Source: an uncultured Bacilli bacterium | GTDB taxonomy: Bacteria > Bacillota_I > Bacilli_A > ML615J-28 > CAG-313 | Assembly (NCBI GenBank): GCA_904502205.1 | Contig: CAJGDR010000012.1 | Location: forward strand, 1-19,589 | Direction of reading: 5' to 3' | Length of the DNA: 19,589 bases | In this document: one piece after another, positions 13,027 through 19,589 of the stretch | Numbering within the stretch: position 1 is the stretch's first letter | How the letters are laid out: each line of letters begins with the position of its first letter | The notes under the pieces: model-generated | What the model was told of the DNA's origin: nothing | What the model saw: only the letters and a program-made list of their open reading frames with translations | The model's database searches: none | Translations under genes and position numbers: made by a program

Positions 13027-13519
13027 GTATTTAGAAACAGGAAAAATTGTTGGTGTTTTTGGTTTAAAAGGTGAGCTTAAAGTTTTAAGCGATTCATCAA
13101 CAAATCGCTTTGTTAAAGACAATTATTTATATCTTGGTAAAAAAGAAAATAAACTTACAAAAGTAAAAATATCATCAAGCAGATTTCATAAAGGAATGTA
13201 CTTAGTTACAATTAATGATTTGTTTGATATTAATTTAGTGGAAAAATATGTTGGATGTAATTTCTATATTGACCGAGAAGAACTAGATGATTTAGAAGAT
13301 AATGAATATTATTTTACTGATTTAATTGGTTTAAAAGTTATTAATCAAAATAACGAAGAACTAGGTAATGTGATTGATGTTTTAGATTTACCAACATCAG
13401 CAGTTTTAGAAATTAAACTTAAAAATGATAAAAAATGTATGATTCCTTTTGTAAAAGAATATATATTAGATGTTACAGAAGATACAATCTTAATCAATGA
13501 AATCGAGGGATTTAGATGA
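13019..13519 (+). CDS. rimM: 16S rRNA processing protein RimM
   Basis: A 166-residue protein that assists maturation of the 30S head. The N-terminal beta-barrel begins KYLETGKIVGVFGLKGELKV, the family signature (G.I...hGlkGe..v); the C-terminal PRC barrel includes EYYFTDLIGLKVINQNNEEL and LDLPTSAVLEIKL, then MIPFVKEYILDVT. The start ATG lies inside the end of the ATPase gene, with AGAGGA (13004-13009) just upstream, so it is likely expressed on the metal-controlled transcript by coupled translation. It overlaps trmD by four bases (ATGA). In relatives rimM follows khpA directly; here the arsR-ATPase pair is between them. Confidence 0.95.
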   Translation: MSKYLETGKIVGVFGLKGELKVLSDSSTNRFVKDNYLYLGKKENKLTKVKISSSRFHKGMYLVTINDLFDINLVEKYVGCNFYIDREELDDLEDNEYYFTDLIGLKVINQNNEELGNVIDVLDLPTSAVLEIKLKNDKKCMIPFVKEYILDVTEDTILINEIEGFR

Positions 13520-14244
13520 TAAGATTTGATATATTAACACTATTTCCTAATATGTTTAAAGGTTTAATAGAAGATTCTATAATTAAACGCGCAATCGAAA
13601 AAAAACTAATTGAAGTTAATTTAATTGATTTTAGAGAATTCTCAACTAATAAACATCATACTGTAGATGATTACTCATATGGTGGTGGTGCTGGTATGTT
13701 AATTAGTGTTGAACCAGTACACCTTGCTATGAAAACAATTCCTAATTTAGAAAAAGCTAAGAAACTTTTAATGAGTCCAAGTGGAAATACATTTAATCAA
13801 GCCAAAGCAATTGAGCTATCAAAAGAACAACATATTGTAATGGTTTGTGGTCACTATGAAGGAATTGATGCTAGAATTTTAAACTTTATTGATGAAGAAG
13901 TTTCAATTGGTGATTATGTATTAATGGGTGGCGAAGTTCCAGCTATGACTATTCTTGAGGCTGTATCTAGACTTGTGCCTGGAGTAATTAGTGAAGATTC
14001 ACCAGTTAATGAATCATTTAGTGATAGTTTATTAGAACACCCTCAATATACAAGACCTGCCGTATATGAAGGACTAGGTGTTCCAGATGTATTACTTAGT
14101 GGACATCACGCCAATATTAAAAAATGGCAAAGAGAAAGGGCTCTTGAAAAAACTTTAAAGGTTAGACCTGATTTATTAAAAAAAGCTAATCTTAACTTAG
14201 TTGATTATAAATATCTATGGGAGCTAAAAAATGAGAAAAATTAG
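13516..14244 (+). CDS. trmD: tRNA (guanine-N1)-methyltransferase TrmD
   Basis: A 242-residue SPOUT-class enzyme that methylates G37 of tRNAs from S-adenosylmethionine and prevents +1 frameshifting. The start MIRFDILTLFPNMFKGLIED, then FREFSTNKHHTVDDYSYGGG and the knot region IVMVCGHYEGIDARI and VSIGDYVLMGGEVPAM are nearly invariant family segments. The C-terminal part has SFSDSLLEHPQYTRPAVYEG, the usual substrate-recognition region. The length is typical. The ATG overlaps the rimM stop, and the last 14 bases overlap the following lipoprotein gene. Confidence 0.97.
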   Translation: MIRFDILTLFPNMFKGLIEDSIIKRAIEKKLIEVNLIDFREFSTNKHHTVDDYSYGGGAGMLISVEPVHLAMKTIPNLEKAKKLLMSPSGNTFNQAKAIELSKEQHIVMVCGHYEGIDARILNFIDEEVSIGDYVLMGGEVPAMTILEAVSRLVPGVISEDSPVNESFSDSLLEHPQYTRPAVYEGLGVPDVLLSGHHANIKKWQRERALEKTLKVRPDLLKKANLNLVDYKYLWELKNEKN

Positions 14245-14680
14245 TTTATTCTTACTTCTTTTAGTAACACTATTAATATCAGGATGTTCTAAAATTAGAA
14301 CGACTGATAGTGCTAAAGAGTTTTGTGAATATATATATGATATCTCACGTGGAGAAATTAAAAGAGGTGCAGTAATTGATCTTAGAGATTTAGAAACTGA
14401 TTATGCACAAGGACATATTTACGGAGCTTTAAGCTATAATTTTAAAAATCAAGAAGAAAGTCATTTTACAACTTGGATTACTGGTTTAAAAAGTACAGAC
14501 ACATATATACTTTTAATTGATAGTGGTAACAATGAACATCAAGTAATTATGACTTATTTAGAAAAAGCAGGATATAAAAAAGTACTTGCTTATACAAAAG
14601 GATATAATACATTAAAAGAAACAACCGAATTCAAACAAAAAGTTGAAGTAAAAACTGGAACTGATGATTGTGGTTGTTAA
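14231..14680 (+). CDS. Rhodanese-like lipoprotein, probably catalytically inactive
   Basis: A 149-residue exported lipoprotein. The signal peptide is MRKISLFLLLLVTLL and the lipobox ISGC makes C19 the lipidation site. The mature part looks like a rhodanese fold: AVIDLRDLETDYAQGHIYGA is the CH2A-type segment, and ILLIDSGNNEHQVIMTYLEK corresponds to the active-site strand and loop. The catalytic Cys expected in that loop is absent; Asp-Ser-Gly stands there, so sulfurtransferase activity is unlikely. The protein ends in DDCGC, which puts a Cys pair at the extreme C-terminus that could bind metal or act in redox. It starts inside the end of trmD with GGGAGC (14219-14224) as ribosome site, and pepF follows 11 bases after its stop. 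The function is unknown. Confidence 0.72.
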   Translation: MRKISLFLLLLVTLLISGCSKIRTTDSAKEFCEYIYDISRGEIKRGAVIDLRDLETDYAQGHIYGALSYNFKNQEESHFTTWITGLKSTDTYILLIDSGNNEHQVIMTYLEKAGYKKVLAYTKGYNTLKETTEFKQKVEVKTGTDDCGC

Positions 14681-14691
14681 AGGAGATATAT

Positions 14692-16455
14692 ATGAAATGG
14701 CAATTAGATAATTTATTTAAAACAGTTGATGATTTTAAAGTTGCATTACAAGAAGTGTTTACATATATTGAAAAAGCTAAAGCATATGAAGGTAAATTAA
14801 ACGAACAAGAATGTTTCAAAGAATACTTCTTATTACAAAAAGAATTTGAAATTAAAGCGTCTAAAGTATATTTATATGCTCATCTTTCAAGTGATTTAAA
14901 TAAGAAAGATGTCGAAAAAGCAAGTCTTGTAAGCAGTTGTATGGTATTATTTAATAATTACAGTGAAGCAGTTTCTTTTGAAGAACCAGAATTAATTAGT
15001 CTTGGTAAAGAAAAAGTATTTGAGTTATTAAATAAGTGCCCTGAAATTGAAGAATTTAGATTTAAGTTTGAAAAACTATTCCATGTTGCAAGTCACATCT
15101 TATCAAAAGATATTGAAAAAGTAATTTCACAACTTAGCCCTGCTGCTTCAACTGGTTCGAATACATATAGTATGTTAGCAGTTGCTGATGGAGTATCTGA
15201 AGAAGTTACACTTTCAAACGGAACAAAACAACTTGTAACTCAAGGAAATTGGCAAACACTTATTGAATCATTAGACAATGAAGAAGATCGAAAATTAGTT
15301 TTTGAATCTATTTTCAAACCATATGAACAAAGAAAAAATACTTTTGCAGCAATCTATGAATCAATTCAAAAATCAAATAAAGCCTTTATGAAAGTAAGAG
15401 GTTTTAATAGTATTTTAGAATCATACTTATTTAATAACAATATTCCAACAAAAGTTTATGAAACATTGGTCGAAGTTGCTGGAAGTTGTAATGAATCACT
15501 TAAAAAATATATTCAACTTCGTAAAGAATATTTAGGACTTAAAGAATATCATACATATGATAGATTCCAAAGTTTAGCAACTTCTAATAAAAAATATTCT
15601 TATGAAGATGCAAAAACTTTATTTTTTGAATCAATTGAAAAATATCCAGAAGCATTCAGACAAAATGCTTATGATGCTTTAAAAGAAGGATATGTTGATG
15701 TATATGAACAAAGTGGTAAAAGAACAGGTGCATATTCATCAGGTGTTGCTAATATTCATCCATATATATTACTAAACTATAGTGATTCATTAGAAGATGT
15801 TTTCACAGTAGCACATGAAGCTGGTCATTCAATTCATACTTTATTTGCATCACAAGCTCAACCTGTAATGCTTCAAGATTATACAATCTTTGTAGCAGAG
15901 ATTGCATCTACTTTCAATGAACATAATTTACTTGATTATTTGATGACATCAAAAGAACTTTCAGATGATGAAAAAATTATGTTATTACAAAAATCGATTG
16001 ATTCAATTATTTCAACATTCTATAGACAAACACTATTTGCAGAATTTGAACTTATTGCATCAAGAAAAGTTGAGAATGAAGAACCTATCAATCATGAAGT
16101 TTTATCACAAATCATGATTGACTTATATAATAAGTATTATGGTATTGATATTAGTAAAGAATTAGTTAAACAGTATGTTTGGGCATATATCCCACACTTA
16201 TTCTATACACCATTCTATGTTTATCAATATGCAACAAGTTTTGCTGCAAGTTTCAAGATTTATCAAAGTGTAAAAAATAATGAACCAAATGCTTTTGAAA
16301 ACTATATTAATTTATTAAAATCAGGTGGTTCTAAATATCCAATTGAACAAGCAAAAGAAGCAGGTGTTGATTTCACAAAACGTGAAACATTTGAGGCTGT
16401 TACAAATAGAATGACAGAACTTGTTAATCAATTAGAACAATTACTTAAAAAATAA
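14692..16455 (+). CDS. pepF: Oligoendopeptidase F (M3B zinc peptidase)
   Basis: A 587-residue zinc metallopeptidase that cleaves oligopeptides in the cytoplasm. The active site is HEAGHSIHTLF with H375, E376 and H379; E403 (in FVAEIASTFNEHNL) is the third metal ligand. The N-terminal start WQLDNLFKTVDDFK and the C-terminal FYVYQYATSFAASFKIYQSV region are typical of the PepF group, as is the length near 600. The frame extends upstream to 14668, but AGGAG (14681-14685) is six bases before ATG 14692, which I take as the start. It ends the arsR-to-pepF run and is followed by a terminator shared with the convergent cvfB gene. Confidence 0.95.
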   Translation: MKWQLDNLFKTVDDFKVALQEVFTYIEKAKAYEGKLNEQECFKEYFLLQKEFEIKASKVYLYAHLSSDLNKKDVEKASLVSSCMVLFNNYSEAVSFEEPELISLGKEKVFELLNKCPEIEEFRFKFEKLFHVASHILSKDIEKVISQLSPAASTGSNTYSMLAVADGVSEEVTLSNGTKQLVTQGNWQTLIESLDNEEDRKLVFESIFKPYEQRKNTFAAIYESIQKSNKAFMKVRGFNSILESYLFNNNIPTKVYETLVEVAGSCNESLKKYIQLRKEYLGLKEYHTYDRFQSLATSNKKYSYEDAKTLFFESIEKYPEAFRQNAYDALKEGYVDVYEQSGKRTGAYSSGVANIHPYILLNYSDSLEDVFTVAHEAGHSIHTLFASQAQPVMLQDYTIFVAEIASTFNEHNLLDYLMTSKELSDDEKIMLLQKSIDSIISTFYRQTLFAEFELIASRKVENEEPINHEVLSQIMIDLYNKYYGIDISKELVKQYVWAYIPHLFYTPFYVYQYATSFAASFKIYQSVKNNEPNAFENYINLLKSGGSKYPIEQAKEAGVDFTKRETFEAVTNRMTELVNQLEQLLKK

Positions 16456-16461
16456 AAAAGA

Positions 16462-16487
16462 AAAAGCAACCCTAAAGGGTTGCTTTT
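16462..16487. terminator. Bidirectional terminator between pepF and cvfB
   Basis: AAAAGCAACCC (16462-16472) and GGGTTGCTTTT (16477-16487) pair perfectly around TAAA, with A and T runs at the ends. The right arm touches the minus-strand cvfB stop codon at 16486. Confidence 0.9.
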
Positions 16488-17319
16488 AATCATTTAATGT
16501 AATTAAATAGTCTTCAATTGTAATTAACTTTAATTTGTAAAGATGTCCGATTGCTCTTTTAAAAGCACTTTTACTAATATGAAGTTTTTTATAAATTTCT
16601 TCAGGTGTTGAAAGATTACCAAGTGGTAAACTTCCACCCATATTTCTTAAATAGTTAAGAATTACTTCACTATCACTAAGTCTTGCTTTTTCTTTGTTTG
16701 CACCTGTTGAGCCATACAAAAGATTTCCTTTAATGCTAATAATATGAAAATCAATTACTTGACCAACTTTATAAGTATCTCTAAGCAAGTTTTTATTTAT
16801 AAAGCAAACTTTAAAATCACTTGTACAAACTTGAATACCATTTTGATTAATTGAAACAACAGTACCAGATAGTTTATCTTTTACATTTGGAAGATCTTTA
16901 TTGAAATGGTCTTCTGTAGAAAGTGGTTTTGCAACTAACTGATTTGTTTTTACTTTTATAATACATGGTATTTCATCATCAATACTAGGCCACATACTTC
17001 TTGAATCTGGTAAGAAGTCTTTTGAAACTAAGATGTCTTTTGCAATACCGATATTAACAAAGCATCCAGCATCACATATATCAACAACTTTTACAAAACC
17101 AGGTTTAGTAGATGTAATAAGTGGTTTTTCTAGCGTTGCACAAAGACGTTTCTTTTGGTCAAAATAAAGAAATGCTCTTACTTTGTCACCTATTTTAAGT
17201 TTCTTTGGTGTTTGATTAAAATGTAAGAAAACTGTATCAATACCGTTACTTAAAGTGTAACTAATATCAGTTTCTTTAATAACTTGTAAATTATTTAAAT
17301 TTCCATATATTAAGTTCAT
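16486..17319 (-). CDS. cvfB: CvfB/YitL-type S1-like RNA-binding protein
   Basis: A 277-residue protein of the CvfB family: several S1/OB-type domains followed by a winged helix. Visible parts are the first OB region (GNLNNLQVIKETDISYTLSN and VFLHFNQTPKKLKIGDKVRAF), the second (PGFVKVVDICDAGCFVNIGI then KDILVSKDFLP), a third (LSGTVVSINQNGIQVCTSDF) and the C-terminal winged helix (SDSEVILNYLRNMGGSLPLG and TPEEIYKKLHISKSAFKRAI). In Staphylococcus and Streptococcus CvfB binds RNA and influences virulence gene expression and mRNA decay. The open frame begins at GTG 17328, but AGGTGA (17330-17325) with good spacing points to ATG 17319. It is a single-gene unit with its own promoter. Confidence 0.87.
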   Translation of the reverse strand: MNLIYGNLNNLQVIKETDISYTLSNGIDTVFLHFNQTPKKLKIGDKVRAFLYFDQKKRLCATLEKPLITSTKPGFVKVVDICDAGCFVNIGIAKDILVSKDFLPDSRSMWPSIDDEIPCIIKVKTNQLVAKPLSTEDHFNKDLPNVKDKLSGTVVSINQNGIQVCTSDFKVCFINKNLLRDTYKVGQVIDFHIISIKGNLLYGSTGANKEKARLSDSEVILNYLRNMGGSLPLGNLSTPEEIYKKLHISKSAFKRAIGHLYKLKLITIEDYLITLND

Positions 17320-17336
17320 ATATATCACCTAAGTTT

Positions 17337-17345
17337 ATTATACCA
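17337..17345 (-). promoter_or_regulatory. Extended -10 promoter of cvfB
   Basis: On the minus strand TGgTATAAT (17345-17337) is a perfect extended -10 element. The -35 region 17 bases upstream is poor. The start would be near 17330, which falls in the ribosome site (17330-17325), so the true start may lie slightly further upstream or the leader is very short. Confidence 0.5.
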
Positions 17346-17394
17346 AAAAATCAAAAAAATTTCTATAAAATAACAAAAAAGTTTGAATTTGTAA

Positions 17395-17400
17395 TATAAT
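17395..17400 (+). promoter_or_regulatory. -10 element before the solute-binding lipoprotein gene
   Basis: TATAAT (17395-17400) lies 25 bases before the ATG at 17426, with GGGAGG (17416-17421) between them. The -35 region at 17 bases (AACAAA) is a poor match, and there is no TG extension, so the promoter is probably weak or activator-dependent. Confidence 0.45.
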
Positions 17401-17425
17401 ATTATATATGATTATGGGAGGCAAT

Positions 17426-19198
17426 ATGAAAAAATTATTTTCAATTTTATTTATGTTATTATTAATCGCTTGTATAGCATCTTGCGATTTATCAAATAAT
17501 AAACCAAATAATGATAAAGAAGATGAAGACAATGTTTCAGAAGAATCAAATAATGAAACATATAAAGTAAAGTTTTTAGATGAAAAAGGAAATGTTTTAG
17601 GAATTGAAACAGTAGAGAAAAATAAACCTATAGATGAACCAAGTTATAGTATTGATGGATATGATACTATTTCGTGGCTTTATAATGGAAAACCATGGGA
17701 TTTTGAAAATGATATTGTGGAATCAAATATCGAACTTGTAATCAAAACAAGAGAACACATTCATGAGTTAGTTAATGGTACATGTAAATGTGGTTTTAAA
17801 TCAGACTATAATATTATTCCTACTTTATCTGCAAATGATTTAAAAAATTTAACAGCGACGGTAACTTTTTGGCATACAAATGGATATGCAAATCAACAAG
17901 TACTTAATGATATTATAAGGGAATTCAATAAAACTTATCCAAATATTAAAGTTGAACATAGTGCTCAAGGTAGTTACGTTGATTTAAGACAAAAAATTTT
18001 AAAATCTATGCTTAATGGACAAACTCCTACAATTGCACAAGCACGCCCAGATGATATATCTTTATTTATAGAAAGAAAAGTTGGTAGTGTGTATCGTGGA
18101 TCAAGGGCTTTAGATGTGTTTATTAATCATCCATTATATGGATTAACAAGCGAACAATTAAATGATTTTGATCTAAACAGTTTAAATCAATGTAAATCTT
18201 TTGATTTTAATGAAAGATATTATTCATTACCTTTTATAAGAAATACAGAATTACTATATTTTAATGCTACATGGTTCCAAGAAAAAGGTTTATTAGAAAA
18301 ATATAATTTAGGTACTATTAAATATGTAAATGATGCTCTAACGTTTGTTCGAAATGAAGGTGCTACTTTAACTTGGGAACAAATCGAAGAAATTGGTAAA
18401 TTCTTTATTGCTCAACCTGAATATAAAGCTTTATCATCTGCCGAAAAATTAGAAAACTATGCTCTTTCATACGATGATGAAACTAACTTGTTTATTACAC
18501 TAACTAAACAATGGGGTGGTGAATATACAAAACTTACTGGAGAAAATCAAGGTGAATTTGTATTTAATAACCAAGCGTCAAAATCAATGGTCGAATGGTA
18601 TAAAAATGCATTTAAAGCTGGTTACTTTGTAACTGCATCTGCATGGGGTGATCCAGATGCTTATACATCTGATAAATTTGTAAGTGGTGTAGTTAAAATG
18701 AATATTGCATCATCAGCAGGTGCGATTTATCAGGATCCGGGCCATAATTTTGTTCTAGGTATTTTACCTTATCCTCAAAGAGAAAATAGTGACGAAAAAT
18801 ATGCTTTCTTGAATTCGGTTGATTTAACATTATTTCATTCAAAAACTGCTGTAGAAGAGCTAGCTGGATGGTTATTTATAAAATTCTTAACAACATGGAC
18901 TGAAGGTCTTCCAATAGAAGAACAACCAGCATATATGTGGAATACAAGAACTGGTTATTTTCCAATTCTATCAAGTGTTAGAAATTCTTTAGAATATAAT
19001 AACTTCTTACAAGAAGGAACTTTAAACGCTATTGCTCAAAAAATTGCATGGGAACAACGTGAATATTTCTATGCTGCTCCATCATTTATAGGATCTTCAA
19101 ATTGTCGTGATGAAGTAGAAAACTTAATTGAAGCAGTATTATATGCCGGTATGTCAATTGAAAGTGCATATAATAATGCATTAAATGAACTACAATAA
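17426..19198 (+). CDS. ABC-type (sugar) solute-binding lipoprotein with N-terminal InlB-type repeat
   Basis: A 590-residue exported lipoprotein. The signal peptide MKKLFSILFMLLL is followed by two possible lipoboxes, LIAC16 and IASC20. An acidic Asn/Glu-rich linker comes next, then a region at about 46-107 (KVKFLDEKGNVLGIETVEKN and SWLYNGKPWDFENDIV) like the InlB B-repeat/Flg_new surface repeat, then a small motif H111-x-H113...C120-x-C122-G. The solute-binding domain starts near 143 with TVTFWHTNGYANQQVLNDII and EFNKTYPNIKVEHSAQGSY, typical of family 1 carbohydrate-binding proteins. I chose ATG 17426 because of GGGAGG (17416-17421). No permease or ATPase gene is beside it; rplS follows. The ligand is unknown; the added N-terminal part is unusual for such a receptor. 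Confidence 0.82.
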   Translation: MKKLFSILFMLLLIACIASCDLSNNKPNNDKEDEDNVSEESNNETYKVKFLDEKGNVLGIETVEKNKPIDEPSYSIDGYDTISWLYNGKPWDFENDIVESNIELVIKTREHIHELVNGTCKCGFKSDYNIIPTLSANDLKNLTATVTFWHTNGYANQQVLNDIIREFNKTYPNIKVEHSAQGSYVDLRQKILKSMLNGQTPTIAQARPDDISLFIERKVGSVYRGSRALDVFINHPLYGLTSEQLNDFDLNSLNQCKSFDFNERYYSLPFIRNTELLYFNATWFQEKGLLEKYNLGTIKYVNDALTFVRNEGATLTWEQIEEIGKFFIAQPEYKALSSAEKLENYALSYDDETNLFITLTKQWGGEYTKLTGENQGEFVFNNQASKSMVEWYKNAFKAGYFVTASAWGDPDAYTSDKFVSGVVKMNIASSAGAIYQDPGHNFVLGILPYPQRENSDEKYAFLNSVDLTLFHSKTAVEELAGWLFIKFLTTWTEGLPIEEQPAYMWNTRTGYFPILSSVRNSLEYNNFLQEGTLNAIAQKIAWEQREYFYAAPSFIGSSNCRDEVENLIEAVLYAGMSIESAYNNALNELQ

Positions 19199-19214
19199 AA
19201 TATAATTAAATTAC

Positions 19215-19243
19215 TTGATAATTTTGATAAAATATGTTATAAT
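19215..19243 (+). promoter_or_regulatory. Sigma-A promoter of rplS
   Basis: TTGATA (19215-19220), a 17-base spacer with an extended TG (19235-19236), and TATAAT (19238-19243) form a strong promoter. The start should be near 19250, giving a leader of about 92 bases. rplS is therefore expressed separately from trmD. No terminator is seen between the preceding lipoprotein gene and this promoter. Confidence 0.88.
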
Positions 19244-19249
19244 AAATAA

Positions 19250-19341
19250 GCTGCGTAAATCGTAGTGATATTCCGCTACTATTGTTATGATAGGTATGAA
19301 TATAAGTTTGAAAAATTTCAAATGAGAAAAGGAGTGTTAAT
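19250..19341 (+). ncRNA. rplS 5' leader, probable L19 autoregulatory leader
   Basis: The leader can fold a six-pair stem GTAGTG (19262-19267) with CGCTAC (19274-19279), including one G-U pair, around the loop ATATTC. A further helix between CTAT (19279-19282) and ATAG (19290-19293) would compete at its edge, and a hairpin of TTTGAAA (19307-19313) with TTTCAAA (19316-19322) lies just before the AAAGGAG ribosome site. A cis-acting L19 leader at this place is known in Bacillota, where free L19 is thought to repress its own gene. The position supports that class; I could not check the covariance model. Confidence 0.6.
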
Positions 19342-19589
19342 ATGAGTCAAGCATTAATCGATGCAGTAACTAAAGGTTACTTAAGATCAGATATCCCAGC
19401 ATTTAGACCTGGTGATAATGTTAAAGTTCATGTTAGAATTAAAGAAGGAGATCGCGAAAGAATCCAAGTATTCGAAGGATTAGTTATCGCTCGCCGTGGT
19501 GGTGGAATTAGCGAAACTTATACTGTACGTAAGATTTCTTCAGGTGTTGGTGTAGAAAGAACTTTCCCAGTTCATACTCCAATGGTTGC
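19342..19589 (+). CDS. rplS: 50S ribosomal protein L19, N-terminal part
   Basis: The gene runs off the end of the window; 82 codons are visible of a usual 115 or so. The sequence [20 protein letters not shown], then [20 protein letters not shown] and [20 protein letters not shown], then [17 protein letters not shown] is the standard L19 sequence. L19 lies at the 30S-50S interface of the ribosome. GGAG (19331-19334) is seven bases before the ATG. It normally follows trmD; here a lipoprotein gene, pepF, cvfB and a solute-binding gene lie between them, and rplS has its own promoter and leader. Confidence 0.96.
   Translation, partial: MSQALIDAVTKGYLRSDIPAFRPGDNVKVHVRIKEGDRERIQVFEGLVIARRGGGISETYTVRKISSGVGVERTFPVHTPMV

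Noticed and set aside
14631..14819. 62-residue minus-strand frame over the lipoprotein/pepF junction
   Set aside because: It overlaps two well-supported genes and has no Shine-Dalgarno site or recognised family.
17338..17532. 64-residue minus-strand frame over the solute-binding gene start
   Set aside because: It covers the promoter and signal peptide of the lipoprotein gene and the cvfB promoter; its content is low complexity.
1..19589. Mycoplasma-type genetic code with TGA as Trp
   Set aside because: TGA ends the gerE-like and rimM genes at expected lengths, and all conserved Trp codons inspected are TGG.
1..19589. CRISPR array, tRNA or rRNA genes, insertion sequence, prophage or plasmid origin
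   Set aside because: No regularly spaced direct repeats, cloverleaf, transposase, integrase or terminal repeats were seen on either strand.

Overview
The window is AT-rich bacterial chromosome with Bacillota (Bacilli-type) gene content and order. TGA ends real genes (4159-4161 and 13517-13519) and every Trp is TGG, so the standard bacterial code is used and the Mycoplasma/Spiroplasma code is excluded. Shine-Dalgarno sites are strong (GGAGG, GAGGTGA), and housekeeping promoters are near the sigma-A consensus, often with an extended -10 (TGnTATAAT). I infer a low-GC member of the Bacilli, of the Erysipelotrichales/Haloplasma/Acholeplasma-adjacent kind, whose gene set points to spore formation or recent descent from a spore former. 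Species cannot be named from this sequence.

Layout. 1-506: 3' end of infB, then rbfA and a terminator. 523-2063: an ECF-type sigma factor with a one-TM, putative anti-sigma partner, with its own promoter and terminator. 2093-5060: uvrC, a stand-alone GerE-like regulator, and a DEDDh exonuclease with an extra N-terminal domain, facing RNase J (minus strand) across a bidirectional terminator. 6861-8297: a Cof-type HAD phosphatase and peptide deformylase. 8299-9393: a compact block of small genes resembling sporulation/coat genes: a 45-aa YjcZ-type membrane peptide and a 69-aa Asn/Tyr-rich coiled-coil protein (both minus), then YlbD-like and YlbE-like genes (plus). 9410-10036: a strong promoter, rpsP, khpA and a terminator. 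10190-16487: an ArsR-family zinc-type sensor and P1B-type ATPase that run by overlap into rimM, trmD, a rhodanese-like lipoprotein and oligoendopeptidase F. 16486-17345: cvfB on the minus strand. 17395-19198: an ABC-type sugar-binding lipoprotein without its permeases. 19215-19589: promoter, structured leader and 5' part of rplS.

Three points stand out. (1) Upstream of the GerE-like gene and of the small coat-like genes there are matches to the mother-cell sigma-K -10 motif CATAnnnTA. Two of them have an mACm-type -35 at the right spacing, and the best is in front of gerE itself, which is sigma-K-dependent in B. subtilis. (2) The usual rpsP-khpA-rimM-trmD-rplS block is split by a metal-sensing operon, so rimM and trmD seem to depend on a zinc-regulated promoter. 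(3) Several small or odd proteins deserve a look: the tiny membrane peptide, the Cys-less rhodanese-like lipoprotein and the solute-binding protein with an added N-terminal surface-type repeat. No tRNA, rRNA, CRISPR array, insertion sequence or phage gene was seen, and no stretch over 300 bases lacks a gene.
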